Shown one piece after another: positions 26,482 through 35,809 of a DNA stretch of 37,549 bases. The translations under genes were made by a program, and so were the position numbers. The notes below the pieces were generated by a model. It worked only from the letters and a program-made list of their open reading frames with translations. It was not told the origin of the DNA and did no database searches. Position 1 is the stretch's first letter; each line of letters starts with the position of its first letter. Origin of the DNA: Hyphomicrobiales bacterium (GTDB lineage Bacteria; Pseudomonadota; Alphaproteobacteria; Rhizobiales; Rhizobiaceae); assembly GCA_900466005.1 (NCBI GenBank), contig UEGQ01000018.1, forward strand, positions 1 to 37,549. Reading direction: 5' to 3'.

Positions 26482-27009
26482 TCAGGCCGGAAGTTCAAAG
26501 CTGGGCTCTTCGGGTTCGGTCACATCTTCGTCCCGCTCCCATCCCTCGTTCTCCAGCTTCAGCGTCTGGATCGCAATGGCACTGGCCGAGGCATCCATGT
26601 CGGAGAAGGCGGAAAACTCGGAGGGCCAGCATCGGTAGAGCTTGTAGGCCAGAACGATCTGGCCGGCCTCGTTGTAGATTTCGAGTATCAGGTCCTTGCG
26701 GAAATCCTTGAGCGATACCTCCGCCCCGAGACCTGCTCCATAATTCCATACCTTGTTGGCCCACTGCTCGAACTGCTTGGAATGGGTCACCCCGCGCTCC
26801 AGCGTGATTGCCTCGTATTCGGTCTGGCCGGGCGACTTGCGGCTGGTCGAGGGATCGCCGCCTTCGCGGTGCTTGACCACCTCCGTCGAGCGCTTGAGCC
26901 CGGAACACTTGCTGACGCCGGCAACGTAGTCTCCATCCGGCAGACGCAAACGGAACTTGTACGTCTTGTAGGGGTCGAAACGTTCGGCATTCGTGGTGAA
27001 CTGTGGCAT
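26482..27009 (-). CDS. eCIS tail tube protein (gp19-like)
   Basis: The product is 175 aa from ATG 27009, with a strong GGAGGGGGA site; a longer in-frame extension has no support. It matches T4 gp19-type tube proteins: FDPYKTYKFRLRLPDGDYVAGVSKCSGL, VVKHREGG, ITLERGVTHSKQFEQWANKV and a YRCWPSEFSAFSDMDASASAIAIQTLKLENEGW end. It polymerises into hexameric rings inside the sheath and forms the channel that holds cargo. Many eCIS carry two or three tube paralogues; here only one plus the Afp7-type initiator is seen. It lies directly after the sheath gene (16 nt gap). Confidence 0.94.
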   Translation of the reverse strand: MPQFTTNAERFDPYKTYKFRLRLPDGDYVAGVSKCSGLKRSTEVVKHREGGDPSTSRKSPGQTEYEAITLERGVTHSKQFEQWANKVWNYGAGLGAEVSLKDFRKDLILEIYNEAGQIVLAYKLYRCWPSEFSAFSDMDASASAIAIQTLKLENEGWERDEDVTEPEEPSFELPA

Positions 27010-27025
27010 CTTTCTCCCCCTCCCC

Positions 27026-28597
27026 TCAGGACGCGCTGCGAATCTGCTGGATTGAAATGATGACGAATTCGGCCGGCTGCAGCGGTGCAAAGCCGACGAC
27101 GATGTTGACGATGCCGCGATTGATGTCGTCCTGCGTGGTCGTCGAAGTGTCACACTTGACGAAATAGGCCTCCTTGGGGCTCGCCCCCTGGAACGCGCCC
27201 TGCCGGAAAAGCCGCTGCATGAACGAGCCCACCGATAGACGGATCTGCGCCCAGAGCGGCTCGTCGTTACCCTCGAACACAACCCATTGCGTGCCACGGA
27301 ACAGGCTTTCTTCGATGAAGAGCGCGAGGCGCCGGACGGACACGTATTTGTAGTCATCCGACAGCACGTCCGAGCCCGCCAGCGTGCGTGCGCCCCAGAC
27401 GACGCGGCCGATGTTTTGGAACGACCGCAGGCAATTGACGCCGATCGGGTTGAGAAGGCCATTCTCCTGGTCGGTCAGCTTCACGGTCAGTCCCTGGGTG
27501 TTGGACAACGTAGCGGCCAGCCCGGCAGGCGCCTTGAAGACTCCACGATTGACGTCGGTGCGCGAGATCACGCCCGCCACTGCGCCGCAGGGCGCGAAAG
27601 CATCGATCTGACCGCCGCGCAGCGGATCGCGTTTGAGAAGCCGCGGAAAATAGAGCGCGGCGTTGCGGGCATTGGTAAGCGGAAGCACCTGGTCCGTGGC
27701 GTTGAGCTGGGCATTCTTTGCCGTCGTCGCGGCCGTGTCCGGGTTGGCGTCCCATTCGTTCGGCGGATCGACAATGTAAAGCGCGCGTCTCTCGGCACAA
27801 AGCGCAGCCGCGGTTTCCCTGACTGCCTTGGGCAAGGTAGCCTCGCGGGTGTCCGGAGGAATGCAGAGCAGGTTGAAGATGTCCGCCTTGCGCAGCCCCT
27901 GCATGCCCGTCTTCAGCGCCGGGTCACCTTGATAGGTCGCGTCGGCCAGGGTCGTTCCGTCGTCGCCACCGGAAGCAGTGCCGGTGGCGGCATCCGCGGG
28001 CCGGCTGTTGGAAAAGGTCGGCGCAGGTGGCGCTTCGACGAGGTTGCTCTGGGCAGCGAGGATCCGGTCGAACCGGCGCTGACCCGCATCGCTTCTCATC
28101 GACAGAGTGCGCAATACTTCCCGCGTATCCGTAGCCGTGTCCACGATTTCCAGATCGAAGATGTCGTTCACGGTCAGCCCGTATTTTGCGGCAGCAGCTG
28201 CCGCGCCCTCGGGATCGGCCACGTCAGGGTGCGAGATTCTTGCCGTCAGGGAGTTGCCCCAGCTGCCCGGGCTCTTGGCTCGCAGGATCAGGGTGCCTAC
28301 CGTCAGCCCCGAATAGCCGTCGCCACCGTCCTGTTCGAACAGCCGTAAGATCAGGCATTGCCCGCCGCCGTTGGCGAAGAAATCGTCCACGGCGTAGGAG
28401 ACATTGCTGTCGGTCCATAGCCCACCGAAACGGCGATTGAACTCGCCCATGTTGAAACAGGGCGTCGGCTCGCCGACGCCTCCCTTCTTCGTTCGTCCCA
28501 CGAAGGCGGTAATCGAGGTCGGCACGCCGGCGACGGTTCGCACGCCAGAGTCGAGCTCTTGAATGTAGACGCCGGGATAGGTTGGAGAGATGGGCAT
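27026..28597 (-). CDS. eCIS contractile tail sheath protein
   Basis: The product is 523 aa from ATG 28597, with an ACAGGAG ribosome site; the upstream in-frame start lacks one. The N-terminal TYPGVYIQELDSGVRTVAGV and SITAFVGRTKKG, and the C-terminal sheath motif (RGTQWVVFEGNDEPLWAQIR, SVGSFMQRLFRQGAF, KCDTSTTTQDDINRGIVNIVVGFAPLQPAEFVII) are diagnostic of phage/eCIS sheath proteins (Afp2-4/Pvc2-4). The N- and C-terminal arms form the inter-subunit mesh and the middle domain faces outward. A single sheath gene is present. Contraction drives the tube and spike through the target envelope. Confidence 0.96.
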   Translation of the reverse strand: MPISPTYPGVYIQELDSGVRTVAGVPTSITAFVGRTKKGGVGEPTPCFNMGEFNRRFGGLWTDSNVSYAVDDFFANGGGQCLILRLFEQDGGDGYSGLTVGTLILRAKSPGSWGNSLTARISHPDVADPEGAAAAAAKYGLTVNDIFDLEIVDTATDTREVLRTLSMRSDAGQRRFDRILAAQSNLVEAPPAPTFSNSRPADAATGTASGGDDGTTLADATYQGDPALKTGMQGLRKADIFNLLCIPPDTREATLPKAVRETAAALCAERRALYIVDPPNEWDANPDTAATTAKNAQLNATDQVLPLTNARNAALYFPRLLKRDPLRGGQIDAFAPCGAVAGVISRTDVNRGVFKAPAGLAATLSNTQGLTVKLTDQENGLLNPIGVNCLRSFQNIGRVVWGARTLAGSDVLSDDYKYVSVRRLALFIEESLFRGTQWVVFEGNDEPLWAQIRLSVGSFMQRLFRQGAFQGASPKEAYFVKCDTSTTTQDDINRGIVNIVVGFAPLQPAEFVIISIQQIRSAS

Positions 28598-28651
28598 GCG
28601 CGGCTCCTGTTCCCAAACGGATCGTGAATGCAAGAAGCGGACTACGCATCG

Positions 28652-28671
28652 GGCGGCCCGTCCGGGCCGCC
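28652..28671. promoter_or_regulatory. Perfect 8-bp hairpin ahead of the sheath gene
   Basis: GGCGGCCC and GGGCCGCC form a perfect 8-bp GC stem with a GTCC loop, in the 93-nt gap between the first gene and the sheath ATG. There is no U-tract, so it may be an attenuator, a processing site or a stabiliser that raises sheath and tube expression relative to the first gene. Confidence 0.45.
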
Positions 28672-28690
28672 GAAACCGGATGACGTCAGA

Positions 28691-29065
28691 TCAGACCGTA
28701 AGGCCGATCAGAACGGTGACCTTGGCGGGTTTGGCCGCCGATGTGTTGTGGACTGTCAGTGTGGTCAAATCACCCGCAAAGAGCTTGACCGCGTCTCCGA
28801 ACAGAAGGATCGGGCCGCTCAGCGCTGAGGCATTCGCCCCATCTGCCTTCACCGTTACCGAGCCGTCGAGGAGGTCGGACGAGATTGCGAGAAAGTCGAC
28901 ATTGTCGACCGTATCGACCTGTAGGGCGAGATCACGCGCGGCGCTTCCGACATCGAGATCGACGGAGACGGAAACGATTCCATCGCCCGTTGATGCACCT
29001 TTGGTCTGGATGGCAGAACCTGACGTGCCACCCGCAGTTAGGGACCAGGTGATTGTTTCAGACAT
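28691..29065 (-). CDS. Small beta-rich protein heading the eCIS operon, unknown function
   Basis: The product is 124 aa. ATG 29065 is chosen because a GAGGTGC ribosome site lies just upstream; the longer frame starting at 29158 lacks one and would cross a likely leader. The sequence is a run of strands and Thr/Ser/Gly-rich turns (TITWSLTAGG, VSVSVDLDVGS, LTTLTVHNTSAA, KVTVLIGL) with no Cys, no signal peptide and no membrane helix. It looks like a compact beta-sandwich. Its place as the first gene, before the sheath, suggests a particle-surface decoration, cap or plug. I do not recognise the family, so function is open. Confidence 0.65.
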   Translation of the reverse strand: MSETITWSLTAGGTSGSAIQTKGASTGDGIVSVSVDLDVGSAARDLALQVDTVDNVDFLAISSDLLDGSVTVKADGANASALSGPILLFGDAVKLFAGDLTTLTVHNTSAAKPAKVTVLIGLTV

Positions 29066-29270
29066 GAAAAGCACCTCGAAGAAGAATGTTGTGCGATCAG
29101 TCGAAGAATCAAATGAGCAATCATAAATTGTGCCAGCTAATGCGGACACGTTCGACATGCTTGCGCTTTAAGGTCCAGCCTCTGGGCTAGTGGTTATGGA
29201 AGTCGCCAGTGGTTTACGCGCCGAACATCGAGACGTGGAGCTTGAGATACTTCCATGCAGCAAGAGGTTA

Positions 29271-29302
29271 ATTATAAAAATACATAACTATAGAAATGTC
29301 AA
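29271..29302 (-). promoter_or_regulatory. Candidate promoter of the eCIS operon
   Basis: On the minus strand a perfect TTGACA (29297-29302) is followed 20 bp later by a perfect TATAAT (29271-29276), inside the AT-rich pocket upstream of the first gene. The 20-bp spacer is longer than the usual 16-18 bp, so activity may be weak or need a DNA-twisting activator. It would give a leader of about 200 nt before ATG 29065. Confidence 0.4.
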
Positions 29303-30222
29303 CGGAGTTATTTGTGATTTCAGCGCATGGACACCTAATCGAAAGCACGTTTTTACATAATATAATCATGTTTAAATCTCATATAAATTCTAGGGGCTGA
29401 ATTGTATAATTGGGATTTGCCCGGTCCGGCAAGGAAACACATGTCGCATGAGCCGTCGAATGAATCGCGCGGCGTTCGTGATTTCTGTTGCTTCTTGCGA
29501 GATTAGGGTGCGCCAATCGACGGCAGCACTACATCGCTTCGCGGTCGGTTTTCCCGAGCGCTTTGGTTAATGTCGGAGGATACATTATGCGGTTATCAGC
29601 TGGCGATACTACCCAAGCCATGCCTTGAGCCTTGATCTTTCGCTGACCAAGTCATCCAGATTGGAGTGGTGAACACAGAAGTGCGCCCATGAATCTTCAA
29701 ACGCCATGCCCCAGTCACCGGTGACCGAAGTCGTACCGAGCCCGATTCTGCGTAGGTAAACTCGAAGCTGCCACGAGGGCGCGCCAGCGCAATGTGAAGC
29801 GGTTCGCCTGTGAACTCGTTGATTGTCGGGGTGGCGCTCCCCGTCCACACGCCGGGGATCGTGACCGTCGCGGTTCGTGGCAGGAACAACGTCTCGCAAA
29901 AGTCCGAACAGGTGGTGGCGAAGACGGCGAAGAGGTTGCTCAAGGGCTCACATGCAGCGTCTGAGATGGTCGTTTCATAGGCGACCCTTTATGCGTGATC
30001 CGCACGTTCGTCGATGATGATCTGCCGTTCGCCATTTCCCTCCGCGATCTCGCCGGGCAATTTGCAGAGCGCAACGATCGGACCTGTTAAACAGGCCCCG
30101 TCAAAGGTGTCAGGTTTCCAAGACGTGTCAAAAGCACTTAGCCTGACTGGCATGACCAGTTTGGGGCCGACAGGAGACTGTCCGCACCCAGCAGATTGGT
30201 CTCGGGAGCGGACACTTCGATA

Positions 30223-30240
30223 TGGACCTCACGAGGTCCA
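30223..30240 (-). terminator. Short hairpin just after the SDR stop
   Basis: TGGACCT and AGGTCCA form a 7-bp stem with a 4-nt loop, 3 nt past the stop of the 300-aa SDR. No U-run follows, so intrinsic termination is only possible, perhaps with Rho. Confidence 0.35.
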
Positions 30241-30243
30241 GCC

Positions 30244-31146
30244 TTAGACAAGCACTGCAGGCTTCAACAGGTCAGAGAGACCCACGCGGTGCAGCATTTC
30301 CGCGCGCACCCGGTCAATCACAGCGAAACTGACGCTTGCGCCATCCTCGGTCGGATCGAAATGGATGCGGAAGGGGCGCTTGCCCAGCGGCGTGTTAACG
30401 ACATCAGCGATCATCGTTGCCACGACACCTGGTTCGGCATCTTCTGGCACGATCTCGGCGAAGGCCTTGAGGACCTCCTCGCCGAAATTCCGGTAGGGTC
30501 CAGCTTCATATTCCGCGAGGCGCGCACTGTCAGCCGGCCGACCTGAATGGGCAAAGTGATTGGTTCCCTTCGTAAAGGCACCGGGCACGACGATCGTGGT
30601 TTCAATACCCCAGCGAGCGAGTTCGCGCGCGTAGAGCACGGCGAGCGAATCCATTGCCGCTTTGGCGGCGAAATAGGGTGCGAGATAGGGCGGTGTTCCG
30701 CCTGCCGAACTCGAACTGGATATCCAGACCAAGAGGCCCTGCTTCGCAGCCCGCATGTGCGGCAGGACGGCGCGGTTGACACGCTGGGTGCCCAGCACGT
30801 TCACGTCATATTGCTCGGCAAACTGTTCTGGTGTGAAAGCTTCGGCAGGGCCGAACATCATGTGTCCTGCATTGTGCACCATGACATCTATCGTGCCGGA
30901 GGTGGCAATAATCGTCTGAATGGCCGCTTCAACCGATGGCTCCGATTGAACGTCGAGTTCGATCGCACGCAAATCGAAGCCCTCGCGCTGGGAGCTTGCC
31001 GCCATCTGTGCGGCATTTTCCGCATTGCGGCCCTTGATATCGCGCATTGAGGCGTAGACCGTGTGTCCCGCCCGTGCGAGCGCTTCGGCAGTCAGCCGAC
31101 CAAAGCCGCTGGAGGCGCCGGTGATGAGAATGACTTTCTTGTCCAT
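30244..31146 (-). CDS. SDR-family NAD(P)-dependent oxidoreductase
   Basis: The product is 300 aa. It has the Rossmann glycine motif TGASSGFG at residues 9-16, an HNAG motif, the active-site Ser cluster (SSSSSAGG) and the catalytic pair Tyr158/Lys162 in PYFAAK. It is a classical/extended-length SDR of about 300 residues that probably reduces or oxidises a small carbonyl or alcohol compound in the cytoplasm. Substrate is unknown. It lies 65 nt downstream of a second SDR on the same strand and is likely co-transcribed with it. The GGTCC-rich hairpin follows its stop. Nothing links it to the injection system except proximity. Confidence 0.9.
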   Translation of the reverse strand: MDKKVILITGASSGFGRLTAEALARAGHTVYASMRDIKGRNAENAAQMAASSQREGFDLRAIELDVQSEPSVEAAIQTIIATSGTIDVMVHNAGHMMFGPAEAFTPEQFAEQYDVNVLGTQRVNRAVLPHMRAAKQGLLVWISSSSSAGGTPPYLAPYFAAKAAMDSLAVLYARELARWGIETTIVVPGAFTKGTNHFAHSGRPADSARLAEYEAGPYRNFGEEVLKAFAEIVPEDAEPGVVATMIADVVNTPLGKRPFRIHFDPTEDGASVSFAVIDRVRAEMLHRVGLSDLLKPAVLV

Positions 31147-31211
31147 GGTCCCTAGTCCTTTGTATCAATATCTCTTGGGCATCGGGCGAACAAACGCCGC
31201 CCTATCCCGGA

Positions 31212-31949
31212 TCAGCACATGCCACCATTGGTGCGGACGGTCTGACCATTGACCCAGCCACCTTCGGGCCCAGACAGGAAGGAGACGAGATTGGCCACAT
31301 CATCAGGCCGACCGAGACGTTCGAGCGGGTTCATCTTGGCCATGCGGTCGATCAGTTCGGGGCTCTTACCTTCGAGAAACAATTCAGTGCCGACTGGCCC
31401 CGGTGCGACGCAGTTGACAGTAATATTACGACCCCGCATTTCCTGTGCCAGAACCTGAGTCAGTGCCTCGATCGCTCCCTTGGTTGCGACATAGACGCCG
31501 TAGGTTGGCAGCCGCATGCCGATCACGCTGGTGCTGAGATTGATGATGCGCCCGCCATCACGCACACGGCGTGCAGCTTCGCGGCAAACGTTAAACGTGC
31601 CCTTGAGATTGATCGCCACCGACTGGTCAAACGTCGCATCGTCAAAGTCAGCGATGGTTGCAAGCTTCAGCACGCCAGCCGAGTTGATCACCACGTCGAT
31701 ACCGCCAAAGGCCTGCTCAGTCGCGTCAAACATGGCAGTAACCGCCTGCGGATCGGAAACATCGGCTTGAACGACAATCGCCTCGCCGCCCATGGTCTTG
31801 ATCTTGTCGGCCACCTCCTGGGCAGGAGCAGCATTGCCCGCATAATTGACAACGATATCAAAACCGTCGGCGGCGAGGCGAAGCGCCATCTCGGCGCCGA
31901 TTCCGCGCGATGAGCCGGTGATGAGGGCGGTCTTTCCATTCTTGCTCAT
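31212..31949 (-). CDS. SDR-family oxidoreductase (glucose/ribitol dehydrogenase-like)
   Basis: The product is 245 aa from ATG 31949, with an AAGGAG site; the longer frame reaching back to 32030 would overlap the regulatory region. It has TGSSRGIG near residue 12, NYAGN, a VINSAGVLK segment, LSTSVIG as the Ser region, and Tyr153/Lys157 (YVATK). The C-terminal end (DDVANLVSFLSGPEGGWVNGQTVRTNGGMC) is the standard 3-oxoacyl reductase-like SDR signature. Its cofactor is probably NADP(H), judging from the basic residue after the Gly motif. It is divergent from a LysR regulator 116 nt away, which likely controls it together with the downstream SDR. Confidence 0.92.
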   Translation of the reverse strand: MSKNGKTALITGSSRGIGAEMALRLAADGFDIVVNYAGNAAPAQEVADKIKTMGGEAIVVQADVSDPQAVTAMFDATEQAFGGIDVVINSAGVLKLATIADFDDATFDQSVAINLKGTFNVCREAARRVRDGGRIINLSTSVIGMRLPTYGVYVATKGAIEALTQVLAQEMRGRNITVNCVAPGPVGTELFLEGKSPELIDRMAKMNPLERLGRPDDVANLVSFLSGPEGGWVNGQTVRTNGGMC

Positions 31950-32026
31950 GTCTTTCTCCTTGATTTGATAAGCCGCTGTCTTTGGCGGCAGGAGCAATTT
32001 AGGAGTTGGCGAAGAATAAGAAAAAT

Positions 32027-32062
32027 GCATACTGCTCAGCTTAAGAATGATTGAAAGTATGT
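32027..32062. promoter_or_regulatory. Inverted repeat between divergent SDR and LysR genes (candidate LysR operator)
   Basis: GCATACT and AGTATGT form near-perfect inverted half-sites 22 nt apart, centred in the 116-nt divergent gap and touching the LysR start. LysR regulators usually bind such dyads in a divergent promoter and repress themselves. Binding is inferred from position and symmetry. Confidence 0.45.
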
Positions 32063-32065
32063 CTC

Positions 32066-32977
32066 ATGGGATTTGACAGCCGTCTATTGAGCGGGATTGG
32101 AGTTCTATCCGCTGTGGTGGAGGCTGGCAGTTTTGCGCGTGCCGGTGAGGCGCTTGGGCTGACGCAGCCCGCTGTAAGCCGTGCGGTGGCAAGATTGGAA
32201 GATCGCGTCGGCATCCGCATCTTCAACCGCACCGCGCGGGCGACGTCACTCACTGATGAGGGGCGCCGCTTTTATGAAGCAGTCGCCCCCCTCCTTTCTG
32301 GAATTGAGGAAGCGGCGATTGATGCGGCCGGATCAAAAGGAATTGTGCGGGGGCGGCTGCGCGTGAATGTCGATGGTACCTTCGGCCATTTCGTGCTGGC
32401 GCCCCGGATCAGTGCATTTCTAGAGCGCTATCCCGAATTGTCGGTCGAAGTCAGTGTTCGCGACAGGATGGGCGATTTGGTAGCTGATGGCATAGATGTG
32501 GCGATACGCTTTGGCGAACATGAGCCATCATCTCTTAAATCTCAGCTTCTGTTGGAAACGCGCGTCCTGACCTGCGCTTCACCGGCGTATGTTGCGCGCC
32601 ATGGCAAGCCGGCCCAGCCGGAGGACTTGCTGGAAGGACATCAGTGCCTGCTCATTCGAGATCCCACGACCGGGCGTCCGTTTGAATGGGAATTTCGTCG
32701 GGGCGAACATATCGTCCCCTTGATCGCCGCTGGTCGCTTGATGGTCAACGACACTGGGTCTCTGCTGGCCGCTTGCCTGGGCGGCAGCGGCGTTGCCCAA
32801 CTCTTGGAGCTTTACGCCAAAGATATTATCAACAGGAACGAACTGATCGATATTCTGCCGGAATGGTCGGACGAAATATTTCCGCTTTATGCCTATTATC
32901 AGGCGTCCAATCTGATGCCGGCAAAGGTGCGCGCTTTTCTTAATTTTGTGCGGGAACTGGCAGCGAAAGCCGATTAA
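32066..32977 (+). CDS. LysR-family transcriptional regulator
   Basis: The product is 303 aa from ATG 32066; an in-frame TTG at 32051 is less likely. The N-terminal winged helix-turn-helix is clear (GIGVLSAVVEAGSFARAGEA, LGLTQPAVSRAVARLEDRVG, IRIFNRTARA). The rest is a LysR periplasmic-binding-like effector domain (LSVEVSVRDRMGDLVADGIDVAIRFGE). It is transcribed away from two SDR genes and probably regulates them in response to their substrate or a related compound. Its end abuts an older LysR gene remnant on the opposite strand. Confidence 0.93.
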   Translation: MGFDSRLLSGIGVLSAVVEAGSFARAGEALGLTQPAVSRAVARLEDRVGIRIFNRTARATSLTDEGRRFYEAVAPLLSGIEEAAIDAAGSKGIVRGRLRVNVDGTFGHFVLAPRISAFLERYPELSVEVSVRDRMGDLVADGIDVAIRFGEHEPSSLKSQLLLETRVLTCASPAYVARHGKPAQPEDLLEGHQCLLIRDPTTGRPFEWEFRRGEHIVPLIAAGRLMVNDTGSLLAACLGGSGVAQLLELYAKDIINRNELIDILPEWSDEIFPLYAYYQASNLMPAKVRAFLNFVRELAAKAD

Positions 32978-32982
32978 TCGCG

Positions 32983-33090
32983 GCGGAAAGGTTTCGTCGT
33001 CCGGAATAGTAGAGGCAACGTCCACCGAAGGGCGGCGTCCAGTCTTCCATCAGGCGTATGAGGTGTTCTGCCGCCACGGCCTCGTAGCAG
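32983..33090 (-). pseudogene. 3' remnant of another LysR-family regulator
   Basis: The minus strand reads EHLIRLMEDWTPPFGG, then RCLYYSGRRNLSAA. This is the conserved C-terminal end of LysR proteins (the 'L.R.LEDW.PPF.G..LYY..RR..P.A.R' pattern). Homology ends abruptly just past the intact LysR stop at 32977, and nothing upstream of about 33090 resembles the rest of a regulator. Only about 35 codons survive. The piece marks a deletion or insertion breakpoint at the end of the SDR-LysR cassette. Confidence 0.6.
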
Positions 33091-33208
33091 CTTTCCATCA
33101 TTGGCCACTTCCCCTGTGTCCCAGCATGCAGATAGGCAGTTTTAGACTCGCGGCACTCTGTCGGTTCGCCTCGTTGAACCTTGATCGGATCCTCACCATT
33201 TAAAGACA

Positions 33209-33838
33209 ATGACGAAGGCCGACAAAAGCGATATCGAACTGATCAGGACGTGGACATTGTCGTCCGCGATGACGCTGGGATCTTCCGTTCGAGCGAAAGG
33301 TATTCTGCAGGAGATGCAGGCCCGGCTTCCGACGGTTACAAAGAAGTCGGTCATCCTGGAGGGAAACGAGATAACGCTCTCTCTGCCCGCGAAGGAGAAG
33401 ACCTTGTTCAATACCGCGGCGGGAATCATCTCTGGAGTGATCTCGAAAGCCGAGATCCTGCCGGTGATCCCGCGCGAGATCCAGGACATCCTGGCCATCA
33501 AGGCCACCGAGCGCCATCGCTGGCTCGCGGACGGGCGTCTTCCAAGTGCGGGTACGAGGACAGTGCGACTGAATGGCCGCGCTCGACAGATCACCTTCCA
33601 CGTTTTCGATCCGAAGGTGGTCGAGGAATTTCTCAACCGCGGAGCTGTTGACGAATGGCGTGTGGAAGATGCTGAGGCGAAGGCCGAGAAGCGACAGAAA
33701 GCGGCCTATCAGAAGAAGCTTGCTCGGTCGCTCAAGAAGACGCCGAAGTCGGGAAGCAAAACAAACTCTACGCCTGAAGGGGGCGCGGGCGAGCTTTGTG
33801 GCTGGGAGGAGTTCGACCGGGATGGTTTCCTGAGGTAG
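33209..33838 (+). CDS. Hypothetical 209-aa protein with basic C-terminal tail
   Basis: The product is 209 aa. I do not recognise the family. The central part (about 75-150) is compact, with TAAGIISGVISKAEILPVIP, IQDILAIKATERHRWLADGRLP and RQITFHVFDPKVVEEFLNRG. This is the kind of alpha/beta unit seen in mobile-element-associated proteins. The C-terminal 60 residues are rich in Lys, Glu and Arg (EAKAEKRQKAAYQKKL) and end acidic. No signal peptide, membrane helix or metal motif is seen, and no good ribosome site precedes the ATG. It stands alone between the LysR remnant and groEL. Coding reality is supported by length and composition. Confidence 0.6.
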   Translation: MTKADKSDIELIRTWTLSSAMTLGSSVRAKGILQEMQARLPTVTKKSVILEGNEITLSLPAKEKTLFNTAAGIISGVISKAEILPVIPREIQDILAIKATERHRWLADGRLPSAGTRTVRLNGRARQITFHVFDPKVVEEFLNRGAVDEWRVEDAEAKAEKRQKAAYQKKLARSLKKTPKSGSKTNSTPEGGAGELCGWEEFDRDGFLR

Positions 33839-34125
33839 ACAGTCATCGCCCAAGCTCGATGTCAGCGTGATACCGTCCTCACGCTGATCACGCGCCTTAG
33901 GTGTTCACGACCGAAGTCTCCTATCGAAACCAAGCGGGAATCATTTCGCACGGGGCCGAGAACGGACCATCCGGTGCAACAACTTTGGTACCGACTACGC
34001 CACTCTTCAATTGGTGGCGCTTCCCCTCCCATGGCCTGGCTCCATTGATCTTAACCGATGGAACTGAGGGAGAGGACATGATGGGGCCCGCCCCTCGAGG
34101 GTGGGGCGAGCCTTTATCGATTGCC
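33839..34125. other. Gap between the 209-aa gene and groEL
   Basis: The region contains no convincing gene. It holds the hairpin after groEL at 34085-34112 and otherwise unremarkable sequence. Confidence 0.5.
34085..34112 (-). terminator. Terminator-like hairpin behind groEL
   Basis: GGCTCGCCCC and GGGGCGGGCC pair over 10 bp with one wobble and an 8-nt loop, 13 nt past the groEL stop. There is no U-tract on the minus strand. The plus strand reads CCTTTAT after the stem, so it might work better in that direction. Confidence 0.55.
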
Positions 34126-35766
<1,641 letters not shown>

Positions 35767-35809
35767 TCAATAGGCAGCTATCTGACTGGTATCTATGCTC
35801 GCGCCTGAT

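Larger units (their letters stand above)
29160..30243. other. Intergenic region between the eCIS operon and the SDR genes
   Basis: This 1.1-kb stretch has no convincing gene. Positions 29160-29600 are AT-rich compared with the rest and hold a candidate eCIS promoter. An open frame on the minus strand at 29596-29943 (115 codons) begins with TTG, lacks a ribosome site and has an overlapping competing frame, so it may be a remnant or nothing. The 30014-30240 part holds only short frames and the hairpin behind the SDR gene. Confidence 0.5.

Noticed and set aside
939..29065. Prophage or R-type pyocin
   Set aside because: DUF4255, an AAA+ ATPase, DUF4157 and DUF6519 proteins mark eCIS. No capsid, portal, terminase, integrase, holin or endolysin is present.
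29596..29943. 115-codon minus-strand frame upstream of the eCIS
   Set aside because: TTG start, no ribosome site, no recognised motif and a competing frame; kept only as part of the intergenic description.
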